Source of the DNA: Perkinsus chesapeaki
Taxonomy: Eukaryota > Perkinsozoa > Perkinsida > Perkinsidae
NCBI GenBank assembly: GCA_013115145.1
Contig: JAAPAO010000070.1
Coordinates: 1-64,000, forward strand
DNA: 64,000 bases
Direction of reading: 5' to 3'
In this document: positions 21,401 to 32,210 of the stretch, in pieces
Layout: each line of letters opens with the position of its first letter
How positions within the stretch are numbered: the first letter of the stretch is position 1
Notes under the pieces: generated by a model
Told to the model about the DNA's origin: nothing
Database searches by the model: none
The model's input: only the letters and a program-made list of their open reading frames with translations
Program-made: the position numbers and the translations under genes

Positions 21401-23597
21401 TAATCTGTCTCTATCCCTATATCAACACCAATAACCTCCCCCTTACTCTTCCCCATCACTTCTCCCTCAACTCCCCTTGTAGCCATCCCCTCTCTACCAG
21501 TCACTACCCCTTCCCCTTCCTCTTGCCTCCTCTTATTAGCCTCTTCTACCTCCCCTTTAAGCCTCTCTATCTCCCCCTCTAGCCTAGCCTTTATCTCTTT
21601 ATACTCCTCCTCTACCTCCCCACGTAGTCGTTTTTCTTCTATTAAACTTCCCTCTATCTGCTGCTGCTGCTGCTTCACTAACATATCCTTTTCCTTCTCT
21701 TTCCCTATGGTTTCTACTGTTATCGCGTTATTAATATCATCATCATCATCATCCTAAAATATACCCACTGTGATGGTTGTCACTTTCTCAACTACACATG
21801 TATCCCTATTTTACTATTTACCTTTCCCTCTCGCTCCTTCTTTGCCTCCTTTAACTCCCCCTTTAATATAGTACACTCCTCCTTCGACCTCTCTAGCTCT
21901 ATCTCTAACCTACTATCATCATACCACCTATCTCGTCATTAACTCACCTCTCTAACTTGTCCTCTACTATCTTCATATCATCTTCACTATAACTCCTTCC
22001 CTGTTGTTCTCGTATTCCTTCTACTTCTCCTTCCCTTCCTTTTCCCTGTAACTGTATTAGCCTCCTCTCAGCCATAGCTGCCTCCTGCCTTATTCTTCGT
22101 GTTACCTCCCTCTAAAGTATCCTTCCCACTACCATCCTCTCTATTATTATTACCTCTTCATCAGCTACCATAACTAGCCTAGCATTTTCCTCCTGCATTG
22201 CCTTTAGTTCTGCCTCTAATTCTCCTATCCTATTATCACTATCATCATCATCTATAGTACATGTTGCTGGGCCATCTATATGTATAGTACGTTTAGTGGT
22301 AGTTGGTAAGTGTAAAAGCTCTGTTAATGACGTTGATACTGCCTCCTTGTTATTGTATTACCAATAACATGTCCTTTAAATCGCTGAAATCCGTCTGTAC
22401 TATATTCTTGTATAATACTACCTACTCCGCCGCCCTTAAAGTCACAATCTGCAACTCTCCTTACTACTATTATTATTCAACACTCCTCCTCCTCCTCCTC
22501 CAGCCAACTCTAATAGCACCTCAAATATCTGTTCTATATTACCAACCCTAATAAAAGTATATAATAGGATATAATAATGATGTATTATTCCTGTTACTCA
22601 TTCTCTATTATCATATGTAACATATTCCTTATTTTATCCAAAGGTTCATTATCACTATCATCATCATCTGTATCACCTAATGCTGCTAGCCTTTCTTTCA
22701 TTATAAAATTATCCTTCAATATCTTTCTCATCATCAACCTTACTGCATCCTCTAATACCTATACCATCATGCTTATAATAAAACACTACTAATACTACCT
22801 CTTTAAGGTCTGATTCTAATGTCTCTAATATATCAAAGAAATGCACCTCCGTTGACTTGACATACTTCTCAAACCTTTCCTATATAAATAACCAATATAC
22901 TATAACAGCAGCAGCAGTATTGGCTACCTACCATCCTAGCTGCCTGCATATGCATAGACCGCCCTCCTCCTTGATATTTTGTTGCTGATGTTGCCAACCC
23001 TCCTCCAGTATTGGCAGCAGCAGTGGCTTCCTCTAACTTCACTATCTCCATCCTAGCTACATTAAGCATGTCTCTAAGGTGTGCTAACTCTTTAAAGTAT
23101 CCTATCCTGCACTTTTGTAATAGTTTCTCTGTACTATCCAGTCGGCTACTTGTACCCTAATATCATTAACATTATCGCCACTACCACCTCACTATACCAC
23201 TTCCTCTTCTTCTTACCTTTAACATTTCCTCTAATTGTATGTACGCCTTTGCGTTGTATTCGAATACCTCTAATGGCATAACTAATCTTGGTCGTTTATT
23301 AGATTGTGTTATATCTTCAAATAACCTTTCTCTTTCAAATGTTCCCTTATCTGTCCAATACCATACTTCCATCACCTATATTGTACCATATACCCGTGCC
23401 CTGCATTACTATTCTGTTACTCTAACTTCGTCATCATTACACCCAACATCAACCTCTAATTCTTTCCGGTATCGTAACTCTTCTTGCTCTTGCTGTGTGT
23501 CTCTCATCGACCTATTATCATTGTCGGGTTTTAGTATAACACCATTATTATTATTGTCGTCTATCATTACACCATCAACACCACCTGTTGTAAACAA
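18472..23597 (-). CDS. large coiled-coil protein of unknown function
   Basis: I do not recognise the family. Exons strung on the minus strand read consistently as a long, charged, heptad-rich protein. The N-terminal part (about 23597-22900) contains an Asn/Asp linker, then VMEVWYWTDKGTFERERLFE, PLEVFEYNAKAYIQLEEML and LLQKCRIGYFKELAHLRDML, the best candidates for a conserved core. The middle (about 22700-19500) is Glu/Lys/Gln-rich coiled coil, for example GEVEEEYKEIKARLEGEIER (about 21600-21550), with a poly-Gln run near 21270-21300. The C-terminal exon (to 18472) is basic, Ser/Pro-rich and disordered. An example junction is the 45-nt intron between DEVR and VMEVWYW (about 23371-23415). Roughly 1,300-1,500 aa if one gene. 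It could instead be two adjacent genes, with a break possible near 19300-20100. The content suggests a cytoskeletal or centrosomal scaffold, which is inference only. Confidence 0.55.
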
Positions 23598-23955
23598 TGG
23601 TTACTAGTTGTTGCTTTCGATGCAGTTATGTATGTTAAATTGACTATCAGCACAATACAATAATAATGGTGGTGATGATGATGATTAACACATCTAATAA
23701 TATCAGTAGCCTTGCCATCAACTTATTGAGGATACAGGGAAAGTCGAGAGAGTAAGAGGCAGTGTGATGATGATGAAGCATTAATAGCATAAACCTTAGC
23801 AAAGATAAGCATTAACCTTCTACTTCTTCTTCCTCTTCTTTTTGTTCTGGTCATCTCCTTACAAGTACCACTACTACTATCAAAGCTATGTAATGTACAT
23901 ATATTACTACTACTACCAGTACAACAGCAGCAGCAGCAGCCTGTTAACTATCAAC
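23598..23955. other. intergenic, no gene seen
   Basis: AT-rich DNA with GATGAT and TACTAC repeats and a CAG run at 23925-23940. It holds the 3' end of the zinc-knuckle gene and the promoter of the coiled-coil gene; no motif can be named. Confidence 0.5.
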
Positions 23956-25595
23956 TTAATAACGCCATCTATCCTGATATACAGTATAATACCAATATAT
24001 TCATTAATAACAGCAACAACACTTACATTATTAATATTCCTACTCCCTCCTCCTATCCTATCATCAACATTCCATCCTCCTCCATGACTACCACCACCAT
24101 ACCTTTCATGTCCTTCATAATGTCTATACCTTGATGGCTGTGGTGATGGCTGCGGTGGTGGTGGTGGTGGTGTCCTCCTCTCATAAGGCCCAGTCCTATT
24201 ATTATCATATCTATATCGATTACTACCCATATCAGATTGCTGATGGGGAATCCTATACCCACCCCCGGTAGAATAAGGTGATTGGTGTTGTTGTTGTTGT
24301 GGACTGTAACCAGTGACAGGTAATGTTTCACGATTGTTATACCTATACTGACTATACCCTCCCCCTCCTCCTCCTCTTGCTGATGATGATGAGGATGAGG
24401 GTGGGGGTGTAGCATCCATCTCATATCGTCGTGTACCGTATGGGGGTGAGGTATTCATATCATAACGATGTGATCTTCTACTAGACACTGATGATGATGA
24501 CATTACTTCATCAAGGCTACCAAGAGCTGCTGGAGTAATAGAATATCTATCACTAGCTCCTGCTGCGGCTGCTGGGGTGTCATATTCCCATCTTCTAGAT
24601 GACCGTGCTGGTAGAGGTGGTGGTGTTCTATGACGGTAGTGTTCTCTATAACGATCAGATCTTCCTCCTCCTTCTTGACTATGTGATCTACTCCTGTGCC
24701 TTCTTGTTCTATACCCTCTTGTTGAATAATCATCATCATCATCATCATATGATCTATTATACCGACTGGGTGTCCTTGGATACTGTACTATATTAGTATA
24801 TGCCCCACATAGTAGATGGCCCTTTGATCCACATACCATACATCTTAGACTACTATGATACCTTGGATCAAGTGACATACGATAGGCTGTAGTTGGACAG
24901 GTGTCTGGTGTATTATGGCCTTGTTTACGGCAAGTATTACACCATAATGAACTACTGCATTCCGCTGAACCATGGCCTTCTTGAGCACATCTAAAGCATC
25001 TTTTACGTGAGCATACACTAGAATCATGTAACCCTAGACATACCCAACATACTGCCTTATCAGCTGGTTTCTCCCAATACCTACCACCACCACTGCTGGC
25101 TCTATTAGTATGTTGTTTGGTAAAATGTGATGCATCAGGATGCTTTTTAAGATATGCTGCCAGATAAGGTAACTCACCAGTATGCTGTGCTACTTCACCA
25201 GATGATATAGATACATGTGATTCACTTACTGATGTTAATGTACTTCTAGTTCCACCACCCTCATCAGGTGTAGGATCCTCAGTTGGTGTTACACCTGAGG
25301 ATGGTGCTGGTGTCACTGAAAAGGAATCATCATCACTCTGAGATGTTCTTGCTTGTTGCTGGTGGTGGTGGTGCTGGTCTGTTGTTAATTGTTGGTTTGG
25401 TGATGGTGATGGTGGTGGGGGTGTATCGGAATGGAATAGTCCTCTAACTAGCGTTTCATGTGAGGCGTCATCATCATACGATAAGCTCTCTAGTAAGGCA
25501 GCAGCAGTTGATGGTGAAGGAGTAGTGTTACCCTGTATGGATCCTGATGCATCAGGATCAAGTGTAGTGGACGAGGGCGAGGAGGAGGACGACAT
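23956..25595 (-). CDS. zinc-knuckle RNA-binding protein, AIR1/2 (ZCCHC7)-like
   Basis: Likely RNA-binding subunit related to the AIR proteins of the TRAMP nuclear RNA surveillance complex; the link is inferred from knuckle arrangement. Four consecutive CCHC-type knuckles span about 25080-24780: CWVCLGLHDSSVC, CFRCAQEGHGSAEC (canonical CX2CX4HX4C), CNTCRKQGHNTPDTC and CMVCGSKGHLLCG. Three of the four have non-canonical spacing. The N-terminal third is Ser/Thr/Pro/Gln-rich and disordered. The C-terminal half is rich in Arg-Ser, Tyr-Arg and Gly-Gly-Gly repeats. I start at the ATG at 25593-25595 because the in-frame sequence upstream (to 25763) is a Cys/Leu/Val run typical of translated non-coding repeat. 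I end after a small intron near 24033-23971 that joins SRNINN to DRWRY and TAA; reading straight through gives a hydrophobic tail that looks like translated intron. Confidence 0.65.
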
Positions 25596-25859
25596 GAAAG
25601 ATGTTCCAACTCCTAATAGTCCAAAGCCTAGTGTACGATGACACAACACTATTATTATTAGTAATACTGGTGATAATAATAATAATGAGATTATCAAAGT
25701 ACATGGTACATAACATAGTAGTAGTACTAGGGAGCAGCAGCAGCAGAAGTAGGAGCTGGTCATGCTGTCATCACTGTGATGAACAGAGTATGATTAATAT
25801 ACGTATTACATCGTATTAGATGACCTCTTATACAGAGCAGCAGCAGGAGCAGAATTGTC

Positions 25860-28364
25860 TTAAACCATCTTCATACCATTTATAGAGGATTGACCTCCGT
25901 CACGTAACAGACGTTTTAGTATGGTATTAGTACGGGATCGATAATACTGTAGTGCTACTATAGGGTCAACCTTACTAGTTAGTATCTTAGCTCTACTAAC
26001 TGCTATAAATGGTAAAAGGCAGACTGATACTATTAATAATAGAATAAACCAAAATGTTAGATTCCCCACAGTAGGTATTGCATATCGTGCTATATCCGTA
26101 GGGAGTATTAGATCAAATATAAATACAAAGGCTATATATATACCTATATTAAGAATAAACATGGAAAATAAGAATAGTGATGACCATTCAATGGTAAATA
26201 TCATAATAATACATGATACTAATAAAACTACAATAGTATATAATAGAATAGACATTGACCACAATGATGATGAAGGATGACCATCATTATTAGGAGATGA
26301 ATCTATATAACCCCAGAAAACCCATACACCATAAAAGCAGGTTAATGACTGCACTGAGCCTATTATTATCCAACGTAGTAATATTAATGGATTAAAGTTG
26401 TAATTAGCTGCCGTTCTATGGTATAATGATGGTATCACTTGTAGACGCCATTTATGAATAGTCATATTAGGAGAATGCAGTATCCTACCACATCCTACTG
26501 GAGGGGGTCCATCTAGATCTGGATGGATATCATGATCAAATAGTGCTGCTATAAATATAGGCACTATACAGAATACTGAATTATATACCATCACATAGAA
26601 CGATGAGAATACAGTCTGCCCAGAGAACTGTGATACAATACCAAACCAGAATTGGCATAAGGTAAAGAGGTAGTTCTTATATATGAATATATTAATAAAG
26701 TGTGTATTCCTTTCATAGTTCCATCTACCATGATAGAATAATAGTCTATACAGATCTTTGAATGAACTAATAGCATAGTCAGCCATACCAGCTGCTTGAT
26801 AACCCTCTTGACCGAATATACCAACACCAACATGTGCTTTCTGTATCATATTAATATCATTAGCACCATCACCTATTGCTAATACACTACATCTACCTTT
26901 AATATTATCTTTAGCTAATGATACTATTTGACCCTTTTGTTTAGGGTTAACACGACAGAATACAGCTGATTCACACTGTGGATGTTGTAGCACTTTTAAT
27001 AACTTATCTCTACTTTTATCGTGCTCTAATAGATTAGCTAGATTAGCACCATCTATAACCAATGAGAAGGAGGCAGGCACTGTAGTAGTACTACTATTAT
27101 TGCCAACAACATCATCATCATCATCATCATGAATGCTCTTCTGTACTGCTGCTGTTGCCGTTAGTTGGTGTAAGCCCTCATTGCTAACATGGCGGCACGC
27201 CATAAGATCTTCATACGATCTAGTGTTCTGTGATAACTGTCGGAATGCAGCAGCAGCATTCTAAGATAATATTATATTATATAACAACCATACTTTCCGT
27301 TATTTAAATTACCCTAGATTTATCATCCCCCTTAGCCATAACTATCTGATCCTTTATATCCTTACCTTCGTCAGTGAGTTCCCATATGCCCTGTGGATTA
27401 GTGGTAACACTATTATTACTGCTACCACTGCCACGGGTCCTCTTGGTAGCATTATTATTAGATGATGACCATTCATCACCAGCTAGCTCATCGTTACCTA
27501 TATAATATGGGTTATTGGAGAAGATAGCGGTATGAAGTATTACCCATAAGATCCTTAAGTGTCTTTAAGGATATAAAATTACCACCACCAAACAAGGATT
27601 GTTGACTTAGCATAGTATACCTAATAATTATACCACATTTCCCCCATCAACAGTCATTAATAACCTCCTCCTCCTACACATTATCAGTATTGCTTATTAG
27701 TTTACAACTAGCAGCTATATTAATAGCAGTCTCTCTTTTATCTCCTGTTATCATAGCTACTGTTATACCAGCTGCTCTAAGTGCTTCTATTGTCTCTGGT
27801 ACACCTTCTTGTAATTTATCTTCTACTGCTGTACACCCCAATAACGTTAAATCAACCTCTATCATAGTATTATCTAATACTGCCATTCTCTCTTCTCTAT
27901 TGCTCAAGTCCTCTTGTATATGCGATATCTCATCAGCTATAACACACCATTCAGACCATTTCATTTTACGCATAGCCACACATAATGTACCTAATACATC
28001 ATCATCACCATCTCCTTACCGCTCCTTCCTCTAATATCCTTACGGTATCCCTGATCTGCAAATCTTTTAACATAACGTTGTGTATGTTCCATAGTATCCT
28101 TATTAGTACCACCACCACATTTAGGTAACACTGAGCTATCAGCTCCTTTAGTGTATACATATACATCCTTATCAGGTGTATCTAATAATAAACAATAACA
28201 ACTCCAAACCAACAAGTGGATGCTTGAAGCAGGCTCCTAGCATGTCTATTGGTAATCTACCACGACCCTATCTGTATATAGAGGGTGACCACCCAGAAAG
28301 AATGTAGAAACCCCTCTTCGATTAAAAGCGAATTCTTAGAATTCCGAAATTCTATAGTCTACGC

Positions 28365-28397
<33 letters not shown>

Positions 28398-31161
28398 GCA
28401 CAGCATCATTGTAACACCTTTCTATAGTTAGTATTCACCCCCCCCCTTTCTTAACCCTTATCATCGCCATACTTACTTTCTGTATTGCTGCTATCAGTAA
28501 CAACTACTGACATCATTCTCCTATTACTGGTAAATTCCACAACATGTAATAAATTAACCTTCCATATAATATCCTCTTCTATTAATGCTATATCTATTCT
28601 ATCTGGTGTTCTATCAATAAATCTTATACCAAAGTATCCAGCAGCTGATACTAGTGCACTCTCATCTGGTGATGTTCCTTGATACATCACATCACCCATG
28701 CCCTCAGCCTGCCCTTTACTATTATCGATTGATCTAACAATAGCCCTTCCCGACATATCCTCCTCCTGCTCCTCCTCTACCACCTCATCGGCGCCTCTAT
28801 GAGCCCTCCGCTTGTATTTCTTAAATACACCAGTAAGACAGCCAGCATTGGTAGTATTAGATGTATCCCTATCTGGATACTCAGGATCAGGCATACTAGG
28901 AGCTTGAGCTCTTTCACAGGTATGGTTAACCGATAGTGCAAATAGGAAGTCATGTAATGTAGAATGGGGTCCTTCTTTAGATAGTGCTATCCTCATTATT
29001 TTAACTAGTTCATCCGAGCATGGTAAAACACCAGAGAACTTAGGAGGGTTATCAAAAGGGCCAGCAGGAAGAAGAGGCCTTTGAGGAGGTATCGAGGAGG
29101 ATGTAGAGCCTGATCCTCCTCCTCCTTCCCCTACTATATCTCCACCACCATTCGTCATCTCATGCTTATGTGATATCCCTATTTGTTTGAATTCAGTAGA
29201 GTAAAGGACACCACCAACAGCAGCTCCCTTAAACTCCATTTTATTACAGGTTAATGTACCTGTCTTATCTGTAAATATATTAGTTATCATACCAAGTTCT
29301 TCATGTATAGACTTTGAATTACACCGAGCTGCCAAGTTCCTAATAATAACTACTTTCGTGCCTTACCACTTAATGTACTACCTTTCTGGATCATACAGTC
29401 CATTATCCCACTCTATTAAGAATGCCTGTGCCACTCTAAGTACCTCCCCAGCTACCCATAATGATACTGGTATCAACGTATTCAGTAATACAAAATAACT
29501 CAAGTAGTTTACTATACGATTTTGAGATGATAATCCCACTAGATACCTATAAAGGCGACCTCCTATCCTTGAGTTGCAGCTTAAGTATGGATACTTACCA
29601 TGGATAATCGAATGAACTAGGAGCTGGGAATATAGCGAATAGTCCAGTTGCTAATGCACATAATATAGCTTGTAATATAAATAATGTAAGAACATACTTA
29701 TTCATAGCTATATCAACAGTACTACGTTTAGCTGGGCAAAATCCACCTAAAATACCACCACTACTATTACAGTTAGACTTAGGATACCATTATAGTATTA
29801 CCATGATTGCTTATCATAAATCTAGATTCATGACCAGCATACACTACTACGCCTATAGCCCATGGTGTATTCTTAAGGGTACATCCTCTTAAGAGTCTAC
29901 GGAAATATGGTATAATAAATTTTTTTCCTATTCTTATTACAAATTATCCATGGTAAGGCCTTCTATAGTACCTTCATCTTCTGTATTACTTAGTGGTGAT
30001 ATTGACCCTTTAAACCTAATATGCTCCATAATATACCTTAATGTAGGTGGTGTTATTACTTAATAAGATCAGCTGAAGGTGCTTCAAACTGCATAGACAT
30101 GGTATTTATCAAGCCAGCTAATGGTTCATTATTTGCTATGTAACGAGTAGATTGTCGCTTTAAAAGATGATGCTCGTCATCTTGTTGATGGTCCTAAACC
30201 CAATATTATAACCTCTAAGCCGTACCCTCTTTATCACCTCTGGTATACCATTGCCACCTTTAGGACTTCCTGTATAACCACCTGAAACAATACAACACTA
30301 CATGAGGGCACGAATAGTCGTAATCCTCATGATGATGAATGCCGATAGATCATCGCTGAATTATATACGCCTTAACTTTCTAATACCGTCCACCCTATAT
30401 TACATCCCATATCAGTATTATCCCCCACGTTTTGTGTCGGTATTGTTTGAGCCCCCCATAATGGTCCAGCCCTCCTCTTCCTTCCCGACATAACATCCTT
30501 AACAGCCTTTGGTGCTTGCCTTGTCTTTAAATTAGTTTCACCATCAAGATTACTAGTCTCCATATATGCAACACATCCCCTTTTGGGATCCGACCCATGT
30601 GATGATAATAATAATACCATATCAGCTGGTGAAGGCTCCATCTCCCTCACCATTATAACATCCCCAGGGAACAGACTTGACCATTGAACCTTATCTATAG
30701 TACCATTGTCATTAACCCTTCTAGTTAATCCTCTATTAGTCTCCTTATCTCTATTATATGCTAACCATTCTTCAACAAATTCCCGAGCTATCGATACGAT
30801 AAGTACAAATGCTAATGGTAATATAGCAGCTATAGGATTAAGTGATCCTACATCAGGTAGGCTAACTACTATAGCACCCAAAAGGAAATAACAATTGGCT
30901 AATCTACGAAACTGGAATAGCAATGATAATGGGCCAAATGTCCACCAGCTATAACGTCTAGTAGATACTGAATTACCATTATATAAGTGACATGGTGTAC
31001 CTAATAATAATATTAATATTTATATATACTAAAAACCTACCAATAGTAACAGTTCTGAAATGTTGTTGTAATATACTAGCTTTCCTGGAACCAACAGTAC
31101 CAATGTTAAAGTACTGTTTGATATTATCAATGGTATCCTTACAATACTGCCATAACTTCAT
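25860..31161 (-). CDS. P4-ATPase, phospholipid flippase
   Basis: Moves aminophospholipids from the outer to the cytosolic leaflet, normally with a CDC50 partner (none in this window). The N-terminus MKLWQYCKDTIDN (31161) leads into CHLYNGNSVSTRRYSWWTF and FQFRRLANCYFLLGAI (about 30980-30870), typical of P4 enzymes. The actuator domain has SNLDGETNLKTR (about 30555-30520). The phosphorylation loop has FTDKTGTLTCNKMEF (about 29280-29235) with the catalytic Asp; the nucleotide-binding domain has SPDESALVSAA (about 28680-28645) and YVYTKGADSSVLP. ITGDKRETAINIA (about 27755-27715) and GDGANDINMIQKA (about 26870-26830) complete the P-domain. Six C-terminal membrane helices follow, ending GMKMV and TAA at 25860. 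All catalytic motifs are intact. The intron at 28182-28476 is 295 nt, several times the local norm. An in-frame ATG slightly upstream (about 31182) is an alternative start. Confidence 0.93.
28182..28476 (-). repeat. outsized intron of the flippase gene, with TTA microsatellite
   Basis: Donor GTAAGTATGG after codons for SNTE, acceptor TATTATTAG before ACACCTGATAAGG; joining restores the P4 sequence NRRMMSVVV to YTKGADSS. It carries a TTA/TAA run at 28367-28395, a C run near 28437-28446 and a short palindrome GAATTCT-T-AGAATTC at 28330-28344. Confidence 0.8.
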
Positions 31162-31529
31162 TATACTAACATATACTACCATACAAAGATTCAAGCGTTT
31201 AGATTGGTAGACGACCTTGTCCGTGACGCTCCATGCGCCACGCTGCCTATTGAAGCTAAGCCAGTCTGTCCCCAACTCAACACTTCTATGTCTTTCACCC
31301 GAGTCGCACCCACCTACTGCGTTCCCCGTCAACATCATCAATCCTACAAGCGCTCTCAATATAAAATGATGTAAAAATGAACGCGCCAAGGATAGAACCT
31401 GCGTTGATCGTTGAGACATAAAAAAAGCACAATACTCGTCTTAGAGACATCCTATTACGTCCTGCCTGGCGTTCCGTTAGATTACCTACCACATTATATG
31501 ATATTTATCCAACAGTATTTTAAGTTTGT
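31162..31529. promoter_or_regulatory. divergent promoter region (flippase / cornichon)
   Basis: 368 bp between two divergent start codons. The central part (about 31205-31470) is richer in G+C and free of trinucleotide repeats, like the other divergent intergenic regions here. No specific factor site can be named. Confidence 0.45.
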
Positions 31530-32210
31530 ATGATATTCTACGCAGTACTCTATAGTTGGCCTTATATAGGACTATTCATTACTATATGTGCACTTGTATG
31601 TGTTACAGTATACATGGTAATAATAATAAAGGGTGGTGGTTATATAGGAGGATGATATTATGTTGTATTATTGTTTAGCTGGGTGAGTTTGGTGATCTTG
31701 AAAGTGACTATACAAACCCTGTAGACTTCTGTAATACAGCTAATCAGGTAGTAATGATACAGATAATGTTATTAGAAAACTAAAAATATCAGATATCTCG
31801 GTATGAGTTTGCTTTAATAGCTACATCATCGATATTATTATTATGTTCCTTTGATTGGATTGGTTTACTTATATTCATACCGTTTGCTGCTATAATGTTA
31901 TGGCAATACTATACAAGAAGGTACTAACAACGTTAACACTATAGTAGTAGATATTTGATAATAACATTATAATGGTCAGTTACTTATTAGAGAGTACATT
32001 ATTATTTAAAGGCAATAAACTAGACCATCATAAGAACTGGTAGTAATAAAATACAACTCGTACATAGTCGATAATGTGTTTATATTTAGGAGTGCCTTCC
32101 GTCTTGTATTCTATGTAGTATTCTTTGTATATATGGTATTTAGATTGATTCAATCTATTGTTGAACATGGTGTTGATTCCAAATATACCTTAGTGCCTTA
32201 TCATCATTAA
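31530..32210 (+). CDS. cornichon family ER cargo receptor
   Basis: Small multi-span protein that loads membrane cargo into COPII vesicles (Erv14/CNIH family). Five exons, 31530-31616, 31679-31747, 31793-31920, 31980-32039 and 32090-32210, with introns of 62, 45, 59 and 50 nt, sum to 465 nt and encode 154 aa, the normal family length. The first exon is a membrane helix (YIGLFITICALVCVTVYM). The family signature follows: GDLESDYTNPVDFCNTANQ (31690-31747), where the D-Y-x-N-P-x-D-x-C-N block is diagnostic. Two further helices are SILLLCSFDWIGLLIFIPFA and LVFYVVFFVYMVF. The C-terminal tail IVEHGVDSKYTLVPYHH is somewhat longer than in animal and yeast members. The gene was found by splicing; no single frame covers it. 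Confidence 0.93.

Noticed and set aside
20060-21434. Plus-strand frames rich in Ser, Cys and Pro
   Set aside because: Reverse translations of Glu/Gln/Gly-rich coiled-coil codons and CAG tracts on the minus strand.
25596-25763. Hydrophobic N-terminal extension of the zinc-knuckle protein (a possible signal anchor)
   Set aside because: It is a Cys/Leu/Ile run arising from CTG/AAT repeats just upstream of a well-placed ATG (25593-25595); a nuclear RNA-binding protein would not need it.
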